A stretch of DNA of 64,000 nt, from positions 1-64,000 of the forward strand of contig JAEEOK010000059.1 in assembly GCA_016284235.1 (NCBI GenBank), in the 5' to 3' direction. This document shows positions 57,849 to 64,000 of the stretch, piece by piece. Source of the DNA: Succinivibrionaceae bacterium (GTDB lineage: Bacteria; Pseudomonadota; Gammaproteobacteria; Enterobacterales; Succinivibrionaceae). Position 1 is the first letter of the stretch; every line of letters begins with the position of its first letter. The notes below the pieces were generated by a model. It worked only from the letters and a program-made list of their open reading frames with translations, did no database searches and had not been told where the DNA came from. A program made the translations under genes and the position numbers.

Positions 57849-59387
57849 TCAGTGCTTTACCTTCTCCAATACAAAATTTCGGACATCTGCATCAACTGAA
57901 CCTTCACTGCTCTTAAGATACTCATAAACAGTCTGCTGTGAATCAAACGGAGCATCAACAGCCTTTGCCAGATCAGCACCGGCTCCTATCAGCAGATTAA
58001 CCATATCCATTGAACCGTTTATAACTGCATGCGACAAAGGATAAAGGCCGGCACTGTCAGCCCTGTTAACTTCAGCCCCGGCACCCAGCAGCAACTTGAC
58101 AATTTCAGCGTTATCAGCATCTACAGCCACTATAAGCGGAGTGAATCCGTCACCGGCAGATGATACAAAATTAACATCTGCACCTGCCTTGATCAGTGCA
58201 TCATAGGATGATGGATCAGATGTCTTTTCTAAATGATACATCAAAGGAGTCCGGCCCTGTTTGTTTACAGCATTCATATTTGCCTTGAATCTGCTCAGCA
58301 TGGCTATATGCTCCGGGGCGTTCTCTGCAACAGCAATAAACAAAACTGTTTTTCCTTTCTCATCCACACTGTTAGGATCCGCCCCGTTGGACAGGAGAGT
58401 GGCAAGAATTTCAGGAGACCACAGTTTGTCACTGTTCATTCTGACAGTCGCAAAACTTGCCGGTTTAAAACGTTTTCCGCCGTTGGACTCTGTAACCTCA
58501 TTTGGATTGCAGCCGAGTTTTATCATACTCTGCAGATTTTTTACCACCTCCACGTCACCAGAATGTCGGATGTGTTCTCCTCCAAGGTATGTGGAAATCG
58601 GGGCAGAATATTTAAAATTAGCATTCTTTAAATCAGGCTTAAGTTCTACAAGAACACGACCGACCGTATGATCATCCGTATCAAAGAGTTTTTCAAGAAC
58701 AATATTGAAACCATCATCGTCCTTCCACATTACATTAGGACGCTGAGAAATAAACGCATCAAGAACACCTGTGTCCCTGCCTCCATTACTCATGTAAAGA
58801 TATATAGCAGGCTCACCAGTCTCTGTTCCCTCCACTGTTCTTCTTGTATCAGGATCCATACCGGCATTAAGAGCTTCAATAATCGCCTGCTCATTGCCTT
58901 TATGATTCGTTACAATACTGATAAATTCATTTGCCGGCATAACCTGTTTTCTCTCGATTACAGAAACAGGATCGGTATGCACGGATTCGGATGCAGAACT
59001 GCCGCTGTGAATCACGTTTTTAAATTCAGGAATTGAAGCCAGTTTGCTTCGCAGGGCATCCTCATTAACATCAACACTGCCTTTTGCAAATACTTTCTGA
59101 TTTTTATTCTCGTAAACCAGATCACTTCCCGGAGTAACAAAGCTGTCCACATTGAGAAAAATCTCCGTACGAAGCACTTTGGCATAATCCTTTAATTCCT
59201 TTTCTGAAATGATTGTTTTGAGGGAATCCCGCAGAGCTGACATTTTCAGGTTGCCGAGCGCCGCCTTTTCATCCCTGCCATATGCTTCAACATTATAGGA
59301 TGTGGCCATAACATCAGTTGAAAGTATAAGCGACAGTCCTCCCATTACAGACACAGCAATCAATTTTCTGTACCAATTTTGCTTCAT
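57849..59387 (-). CDS. Secreted YGRDE-domain protein with ankyrin repeats
   Basis: A signal peptide (residues 1-28, cleaved near VMATS) is followed by a domain of about 95 residues that starts YNVEAYGRDEKAALGNLKMSALRDSL and ends VFAKGSVDVNEDALRSKLASIPEF. The rest (about 160-500) is a run of ankyrin-type repeats, for example GKTVLFIAVAE, QGRTPLMYHLE, DGFTPLIVAVDADNAEIVKLLLGAGAEVN and GLYPLSHAVINGSMDMVNLLIGAGADL. The first domain recurs in the next gene upstream. Its A-L-x-N-L-K-x-x-A-L-R start vaguely recalls the N-terminal domains of FlgT or LPP20 lipoproteins (inference). Location is periplasmic or surface. Ankyrin repeats bind other proteins, so a structural or inhibitory role is likely. 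Confidence 0.85.
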   Translation of the reverse strand: MKQNWYRKLIAVSVMGGLSLILSTDVMATSYNVEAYGRDEKAALGNLKMSALRDSLKTIISEKELKDYAKVLRTEIFLNVDSFVTPGSDLVYENKNQKVFAKGSVDVNEDALRSKLASIPEFKNVIHSGSSASESVHTDPVSVIERKQVMPANEFISIVTNHKGNEQAIIEALNAGMDPDTRRTVEGTETGEPAIYLYMSNGGRDTGVLDAFISQRPNVMWKDDDGFNIVLEKLFDTDDHTVGRVLVELKPDLKNANFKYSAPISTYLGGEHIRHSGDVEVVKNLQSMIKLGCNPNEVTESNGGKRFKPASFATVRMNSDKLWSPEILATLLSNGADPNSVDEKGKTVLFIAVAENAPEHIAMLSRFKANMNAVNKQGRTPLMYHLEKTSDPSSYDALIKAGADVNFVSSAGDGFTPLIVAVDADNAEIVKLLLGAGAEVNRADSAGLYPLSHAVINGSMDMVNLLIGAGADLAKAVDAPFDSQQTVYEYLKSSEGSVDADVRNFVLEKVKH

Positions 59388-59435
59388 TTTTACCCCGCCA
59401 TAAATTTAGTCTATACAGATATCTTTATAAAAAAA

Positions 59436-60113
59436 CTACATCAGAAACATCGAAACTATAAAACCCGCTGTAGTAAGAACCAGTGAAACAGAATCCTCAT
59501 TGTTCAGCCCTTCATCAGCTGTCTTTTTAACAGAATCATCTCCCGCATCTGATTTTTTTGCTGCGTTCTCCGACGCTCCGGCTGGATGTTCATCTTTATC
59601 ACTTGCGAAGGATTCTTTGTCAGCACGATGCTCCGGTTCAAACGATGATGCATTGCCGGTCACGTCATTATCTTCTTCATCAGGCTCTTTGCTTTCCGCT
59701 AGGTTCTGTCTGTCAGATGATGCTAAACCGGCTTCATCAGTCAGAATTCTGCTTTCAAGACCAGGTATCCCCTTGATAACTGAAATAACAGCTTTTCTAT
59801 CCACTTCGACTGAACCGGTGATAAAAATCTTCCCATTTTCATCACGAAAAATTATGTCATCTCCAACCGATACAAACTCGTTAACTCTAAGAAACAAACC
59901 CTTCCTCAGTTCCGCTGAATGTGTTCTGATATCATCCGGAACAAGAAGCTTTTTAACAGTCTCCCTTAATGCCGTCATTTTAAGATTGCCCAAAGCTGAA
60001 ACTTCGTCTCTGCCGTAAGCCTCGTATGATATAACCTCAGCCATGGACAAATTAAATCCGAAAACTGCATATACGGAAAAGCAAAGAAAAAGTCGTTTAG
60101 CTACGCAAAGCAT
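59436..60113 (-). CDS. Secreted YGRDE-domain protein with C-terminal membrane anchor
   Basis: A paralogue of the neighbouring ankyrin protein: after a signal peptide (about 1-25) comes ISYEAYGRDEVSALGNLKMTALRETV, then FLRVNEFVSVGDDIIFRDENGKIFITGSVEVDRKAVISVIKGIPGLE, matching the other protein along about 95 residues. From about 130 to 200 it is a low-complexity linker rich in Asp, Glu, Lys, Ser and Ala. It ends in a hydrophobic segment LVLTTAGFIVSMFLM with no charged tail. This layout suggests a periplasmic domain tethered by the C terminus. The family is not known to me. It lies 48 bp before the ankyrin gene and 131 bp after the S41 protease gene. Confidence 0.8.
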   Translation of the reverse strand: MLCVAKRLFLCFSVYAVFGFNLSMAEVISYEAYGRDEVSALGNLKMTALRETVKKLLVPDDIRTHSAELRKGLFLRVNEFVSVGDDIIFRDENGKIFITGSVEVDRKAVISVIKGIPGLESRILTDEAGLASSDRQNLAESKEPDEEDNDVTGNASSFEPEHRADKESFASDKDEHPAGASENAAKKSDAGDDSVKKTADEGLNNEDSVSLVLTTAGFIVSMFLM

Positions 60114-60171
60114 TTTCTACCTTAAAATAAGAAAAAGACTCACCATTACCGGCATAAAACCTTCGCAACTC

Positions 60172-60196
60172 AGTCTGTAAAAAAAAATTACAGACT
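60172..60196. repeat. Hairpin with homopolymer loop between S41 protease and YGRDE genes
   Basis: AGTCTGTAA and TTACAGACT (9 bp, perfect) enclose a loop of seven A on the plus strand, that is seven T on the minus strand. The T run is in the loop and not after the stem, so it is unclear whether it works as a terminator. Confidence 0.45.
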
Positions 60197-60244
60197 AAAC
60201 CGCAGAAGTTTTTTAAGAAAAATACATTAACTGCAGAATACCTG

Positions 60245-61327
60245 TCACTGTTTATGTCTGATCTGCTTTTTTACTATATCCGGTTTAAGACCCGCATCCT
60301 GCCATGTATATTCAGAATCGGGGAACATAAGTTCTGCTGTTGTAATCTTGATTACAGAGCCGTCAGAAAGAACAAAGGTATCCTGAACTCTGGCCTTGCC
60401 TGTAGATGTAGTTCCGTAGGAATGAGACTTAACGGATGCTCTGACAGCGCTTATAAGCATTTCTGCCGAACTTGCCGTAAATTCATCCTGAAGAACGGCA
60501 AAACTTTTTTTTATAATCTGATTCTTTCCGTCAGTCTTGACATCCGTAACATCACCGCCCTTGTTCAGTCTGTAGATTATTGCATCCTTTGGCAGCAGCA
60601 TTGCCGCACACAAAGCCGCCTGCTCAAGTAACCCGCCTGTATTGCCTCGTAAATCCAGAAAAAGCCGTCTGTTCTCATGCCCGTCCTCCGAAGAAAACTC
60701 TTCAAGCTCTTTCTTCAGCATTTTTGCCGTGCCGGTTCCGAACCGGAAAATTTTTATTACAGCAGGATTCTTGTGCGTACGGACCACGGGAGGATAACTG
60801 TTCTCTTCTCTTTCTACTGCTACCGTAGTAACCTGGCCTTCAGAATTTTCAACAGCAAGAACTACTTCAGAGTTCTTTTTTCCTCTTATGAGAAAGGCTA
60901 TTTCTTCGATCCCGAAATCATCCACTACAAGATCATCTACCGCAAGCAATGTATCCCCATACTCGATTCCCGCCATATCCGCCGGAGAATCAGGATATGG
61001 AATGCATCGGACATTGCCGTCACGATCACGTATGATATCCATACCGACTCCTGCAGTAGCCGATCTTTGAAGTTTTTTAAAATTTTCAAACGAAGTTCTT
61101 GGTACATAGGAAGCATACCTGTCAACACCGCGGAGTTTTTCATTGAAAGCCTCGGGGTCAAATTTCCCGATGACATCTGCGTCGAAAAGAGCAGGATCTT
61201 TCAACCCGGAAACAAAGGCATGCTCCTGCAGAATTGAAACAATTTCATCCGCACACGGAACGCTGCCCGCGCTAGGTATCCATAAAACGGCAAAAAGAAC
61301 GGCAAATCCTGAAAAAAAAGATTTCAT
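60245..61327 (-). CDS. PDZ-containing S41 (C-terminal processing) protease, compact
   Basis: A 360-residue exported serine protease. A signal peptide (about 1-25) is followed by a helical segment with DRYASYV, a PDZ domain (about 78-150: GVGMDIIRDRDGNVRCIPYPDSPADMAGIEYGDTLLAVDD) and the S41 domain. The nucleophile Ser is in FTASSAEMLISAVRA and the Lys base in STGKARVQD, the normal Ser-Lys dyad; LDLRGNTGG is also typical. It is shorter than Prc (682 in E. coli) and close to CtpA/CtpB of other bacteria. It lies 6 bp after the coiled-coil lipoprotein gene, so it probably acts on or with the lipoproteins. Confidence 0.9.
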   Translation of the reverse strand: MKSFFSGFAVLFAVLWIPSAGSVPCADEIVSILQEHAFVSGLKDPALFDADVIGKFDPEAFNEKLRGVDRYASYVPRTSFENFKKLQRSATAGVGMDIIRDRDGNVRCIPYPDSPADMAGIEYGDTLLAVDDLVVDDFGIEEIAFLIRGKKNSEVVLAVENSEGQVTTVAVEREENSYPPVVRTHKNPAVIKIFRFGTGTAKMLKKELEEFSSEDGHENRRLFLDLRGNTGGLLEQAALCAAMLLPKDAIIYRLNKGGDVTDVKTDGKNQIIKKSFAVLQDEFTASSAEMLISAVRASVKSHSYGTTSTGKARVQDTFVLSDGSVIKITTAELMFPDSEYTWQDAGLKPDIVKKQIRHKQ

Positions 61328-61333
61328 ATTGAA

Positions 61334-61828
61334 CTATAAACTGCTGAGAGCATCAGCCTCCGCTTTGAGGTCCTCCAGTTCCCTGTTCAGTCTTTCCAAT
61401 TCCTGCCGTTTAGCTTCATTGGACTTTTTAGATGCCTCTATCTGCGCTATTTCCTTCTTAAGCTGCTGATTTTCCCGCATTAACTCCTCCACACGTTCAG
61501 AATTAGCTCCGCCGTTGGCTTTTTTGGCAGCTCTGAGCTGACTGTCTAGTTTTGCCTGCTCGTTTTTAACTTTTTTACGCAGGTTTGCAACCTGTGTTTC
61601 CTTTTCAGCCTTTGTTCTGCGTAAATCGGAATTCTTCTTGGTTTCCCATGCCTGCTCCTCTTCTATTGCAGCCAGGCGATCCTCGCGTTCCTGAAGTCTC
61701 TTTTCATATTTGTCTGGACTGTAACTGAAAAGTCCGCCCTTTCTCGGATCATCAGTCATATTGGAACATCCTGTCATAAAGACAGCCACAGTCAGAGAAC
61801 ACAAAGCAAATTTAATCTGTCTTTTCAT
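61334..61828 (-). CDS. Coiled-coil lipoprotein
   Basis: A lipoprotein of about 164 residues. The signal peptide ends in the lipobox FMTGC; the next residue is Ser, which favours the outer membrane. The rest is predicted as a long coiled coil rich in Lys, Glu, Ala and Gln (about 40-164), for example RLQEREDRLAAIEEEQ, VANLRKKVKNEQAKL and ELERLNRELEDLKAEADAL. The ATG at 61828 has GGAGGT 7 nt upstream; a start at 61843 is ruled out because that ATG lies in the ribosome site. It lies 14 bp after the glycine-zipper lipoprotein and 6 bp before the protease. I know no close family; it could be a periplasmic spacer or linker. Confidence 0.85.
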   Translation of the reverse strand: MKRQIKFALCSLTVAVFMTGCSNMTDDPRKGGLFSYSPDKYEKRLQEREDRLAAIEEEQAWETKKNSDLRRTKAEKETQVANLRKKVKNEQAKLDSQLRAAKKANGGANSERVEELMRENQQLKKEIAQIEASKKSNEAKRQELERLNRELEDLKAEADALSSL

Positions 61829-61842
61829 TCGTACTACCTCCA

Positions 61843-62541
61843 TCAGACTGCAACTCTTGACGAGCAGCTTGCAAGACTCTTGTTGGCTTTCTTTAAGTCG
61901 GCAATATCGGCATTCATCTTTTTGATTTCCTCATCAAGAATAGCAGCCTCTCTTTTATTGCCGTTTTTCCTGGCATCCGCCACCACTTCCTTCTGCTTCT
62001 TCACTTCTTCTTCAAGTTTCTTGATGACTTCGCTGTTTGCAGACTGAAGTTCCTTAATTTCCTTCTGCTTGGCGGCAAGCTGTTCGGATGATGCTTTCTT
62101 TTTCTTGTAGGATGCGTTCAGCGTTCTTGTTTCCTTATCCAGGGAGTTAATATCCTTCTTCAGCTGTGCATTATATTCACGAGTTTCTTTGGTGACATCT
62201 CTTGCATGAGCAATACAATCATCAAGCCAGTCCTCACGGCTGGCATACTCTTCCTTTTTATCGGCAACATGCTTTCCAACAAGGAAACCGGACAGAGCAC
62301 CTATGCCGGCACCGATTCCTGCACCAATAAGAGCCCCCTTTCCGTCACCGCCCACAAGGCCTCCGATTAAGGCTCCAAGACCGGCACCGATTCCTGTTCC
62401 CACAAGCGTACCTTCTGTCTTGGTTCTGGTTGAATCATCCTTAATATTGGTACATCCCGACATGCCGAAAACCAGCGATGCAGCAAGACACGCCGCTACT
62501 GCAGAATTTAATCTGCTCTTTTTTATCCCTATAGCTTCCAT
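61843..62541 (-). CDS. Glycine-zipper coiled-coil lipoprotein
   Basis: A lipoprotein of about 232 residues. The lipobox is FGMSGC with Thr at +2, consistent with outer-membrane sorting. A glycine-zipper region (about 48-88) alternates GTGIGAGLGALIGGLVGG and GALIGAGIGAGIGALSG and is followed by an about 130-residue coiled coil (KKEEYASREDW to KKANKSLAS). Such Gly-zipper segments can insert in or associate with membranes. The ATG at 62541 has AAGGAGA 7 nt upstream and shares one base with the stop of the FGE-fold gene. Together with the next gene it gives two lipoproteins with parallel coiled coils. The function is unknown. Confidence 0.87.
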   Translation of the reverse strand: MEAIGIKKSRLNSAVAACLAASLVFGMSGCTNIKDDSTRTKTEGTLVGTGIGAGLGALIGGLVGGDGKGALIGAGIGAGIGALSGFLVGKHVADKKEEYASREDWLDDCIAHARDVTKETREYNAQLKKDINSLDKETRTLNASYKKKKASSEQLAAKQKEIKELQSANSEVIKKLEEEVKKQKEVVADARKNGNKREAAILDEEIKKMNADIADLKKANKSLASCSSRVAV

Positions 62542-64000
62542 CAATTTTCTCCTTGACATGTTGAATAATCACTTTCCCACTTGGCTGTTTCGCTTCGTTT
62601 ACTCTTTTCGTAACTCAGATAATGATTAACAGTAACATTACCGCACTTAATCTGTTCCCGAATATCTTTTATTTCTTCATTTTTCTCTGAATTGTCAGAT
62701 TTTTTTATCACCGCAATCTTTTTCTCAAGATCCGCTCGATAGGCATCAAAACCGAGCAATACAAATTCCTTAGGAAGTTTAGACAATTCTGTAATTATTT
62801 CATGATAATTAATCTTCCCGTAACGAATATTAAATTCTAATTGTTTTTTTCTTTCAATCAGATTTTCAGTCAGATTTTTGATCTTAAGTACCTTATTTAA
62901 AATCTCTATATTATTGGCAAGATACATTCCTCTTTCACAAGCTATCTTAACCATGGTCCTTGCAACACTTCTATCCGCATCCTGACGAACTTTCACCATA
63001 TTAAGCAATGCAGATCTTGTTGCTTCAAGATCATTGGCATATTCTTTTTTTAAACCGCTTTTTTCTAAAGCCTGGGTAATACGATCCAGACGTTTTAAAG
63101 CCTCATTGGCCGGTACAGATTCCTGTGTTCCTACATCAGCAACGGACAAAGCAGCCGGCATTGCAGCACCAGTTCCTGTGCGATAGTTCGACCATTCCTT
63201 CTTAATGGCATTTATGGCATTGTTATCAGTCAGTATAGGAGCACCGATCACCAGTCTGAAGCCCAAGGTCGGCTTAACATTAGCCTTCATTCCCTTATCT
63301 GCGCTGCCCAGATAAAAAGGTTCTTCCGATCGTTTTGAGGATACAATCTCATCCTCTTCGGAAAGGTAGTGACCTCCCCTTGCCGCATAACCTCCTGTTC
63401 TTCCCTGATAATACTCTATTCGATACAAACTGGAAGTCATTTCCTGCACGTTGCCAAGCATATCATATAGACCCAAAGGATTCGGTTTGAGTTTTCCTAC
63501 CTTCTGAATTTTACCGTGAGACGAGGTCGGACCAGAAAACCACTCATATGACGATATCTCGTCCTCATCAAAAGGAGTATCATCCTCAAATTTAGCCAGA
63601 TCAACGGCAGAACCGCCACGTGCCGCAAACTCCCATTCCTCCTCGGTAGGAAGTCTCACATAACCAGGATATGCACCGGAACGGGGCATAGATTTCAACT
63701 CATGCTCGTACAGGTAGAAATTGAGTTTATCAATAAAATTCTGCGCATCAATCCATGAAACATTGGTTACAGGATAATCATCATCACCCTTAACATCCTT
63801 ACCGGTAACCGCTCTGTACTGCTTATTTGTAACCTCATAGACTCCCATGTAATAATATCTTGAAGTTTCGTCGGCAAATGCGCCACCTACTACCATATCA
63901 GTACGGGGAGCACGGAAATTAGAACTATCCTCACCCATAGGAATTTTTCTTCCCGCCAGGGGTGAAGCACCTCCGTCAACAGAGACTTTTTGAAATGTAA
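62541..64000 (-). CDS. SUMF1/FGE-fold protein with C-terminal helical domain, 5' end cut by window edge
   Basis: The frame is open to the right edge of the window (TFQKVSVDGGASPLAGRKI before the ATG at 63938), so the start lies outside. The first visible 250 residues are the formylglycine-generating-enzyme fold: YYMGVYEVTNKQYRAVTG, YPVTNVSWIDAQNFIDKL, RLPTEEEWEFAARGG, NPLGLYDMLGNVQEMTSS and the final LGFRLVIG. The W of the usual GNVWEW is Gln-Glu-Met here, and the catalytic Cys pair of true sulfatase-modifying enzymes is not in its expected place (only Cys near the end: CERG, KCGN, TCQG). The remaining about 220 residues are helical and charged. It probably is a non-enzymatic or PvdO-like member. 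It begins the packed lipoprotein-protease series. Confidence 0.88.
   Translation of the reverse strand, partial: TFQKVSVDGGASPLAGRKIPMGEDSSNFRAPRTDMVVGGAFADETSRYYYMGVYEVTNKQYRAVTGKDVKGDDDYPVTNVSWIDAQNFIDKLNFYLYEHELKSMPRSGAYPGYVRLPTEEEWEFAARGGSAVDLAKFEDDTPFDEDEISSYEWFSGPTSSHGKIQKVGKLKPNPLGLYDMLGNVQEMTSSLYRIEYYQGRTGGYAARGGHYLSEEDEIVSSKRSEEPFYLGSADKGMKANVKPTLGFRLVIGAPILTDNNAINAIKKEWSNYRTGTGAAMPAALSVADVGTQESVPANEALKRLDRITQALEKSGLKKEYANDLEATRSALLNMVKVRQDADRSVARTMVKIACERGMYLANNIEILNKVLKIKNLTENLIERKKQLEFNIRYGKINYHEIITELSKLPKEFVLLGFDAYRADLEKKIAVIKKSDNSEKNEEIKDIREQIKCGNVTVNHYLSYEKSKRSETAKWESDYSTCQGEN

Overview
The window is a chromosomal segment of a Gram-negative gammaproteobacterium. Support comes from the gene orders lepA-lepB-rnc-era-recO-pdxJ, kdsD-kdsC-lptC-lptA-lptB-rpoN, mlaF-E-D-C-B-murA and rsmD-ftsY-ftsE-ftsX-rpoH, and from RlmD, RsmJ, KdsC and an RpoH-box sigma32. 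The moderate GC content, the NADP-type glutamate dehydrogenase, a DASS dicarboxylate carrier and a meso-diaminopimelate dehydrogenase fit a fermentative gut lineage such as Succinivibrionaceae. That placement is inference; no rRNA or tRNA gene is present to settle it. Almost all genes are on the minus strand. Plus-strand genes are the phage tail gene, gdhA, an aldo/keto reductase, an unknown secreted protein and the DASS carrier.

Layout. 1-2.2 kb is a prophage remnant: the 3' part of a TipJ-like tail-tip gene, a decayed second copy of its 3' end, and after each copy a small convergent orphan gene. 2.4-10.3 kb holds rlmD and the lepA-to-pdxJ block (translation, protein export, RNA processing, recombination, vitamin B6). 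10.8-15.3 kb is metabolic: gdhA, aldo/keto reductase, DAP dehydrogenase, nitroreductase. 15.6-20.2 kb is a tightly coupled accessory set: macrodomain, DUF3737, MATE exporter, PatB/MalY-type lyase, and a membrane methyltransferase. 20.2-25.3 kb makes Kdo and the LPS export machinery and ends with rpoN. 25.9-30.4 kb holds glk and guaB-guaA. 30.6-31.6 kb is an unknown exported protein. 31.7-37.9 kb is one run of mlaFEDCB, murA, murB and birA, joining outer-membrane lipid transport with peptidoglycan precursor synthesis. 38.6-45.7 kb holds DUF2750, uvrA, a DUF945 protein and the DASS carrier. 46.4-53.9 kb is a giant Sel1-repeat protein, rsmD, ftsY-ftsE-ftsX and rpoH. 54.1-56.7 kb is purE-tsaC-aroE-rsmJ.

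The least conventional part is 56.8-64.0 kb. It is a same-strand run of a formylglycine-enzyme-fold protein that lacks the usual cysteines, a glycine-zipper lipoprotein, a coiled-coil lipoprotein, a compact PDZ-S41 protease, two secreted paralogues sharing a YGRDE domain (one fused to ankyrin repeats) and a zinc-ribbon membrane protein. Its first four genes are packed as an operon and nearly all products are predicted to act in the envelope. This is the best candidate here for an undescribed system.

Both window edges cut genes: the tail protein on the left and the FGE-fold protein on the right. Start sites were adjusted where the Shine-Dalgarno sequence or family alignment favoured an internal start (rlmD, recO, era, nitroreductase, patB, DUF3737, kdsD, guaB, birA, mlaB, mlaD, DASS, ftsX, Sel1, purE, zinc-ribbon and both lipoproteins). 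No CRISPR array, insertion sequence or replication origin was seen.
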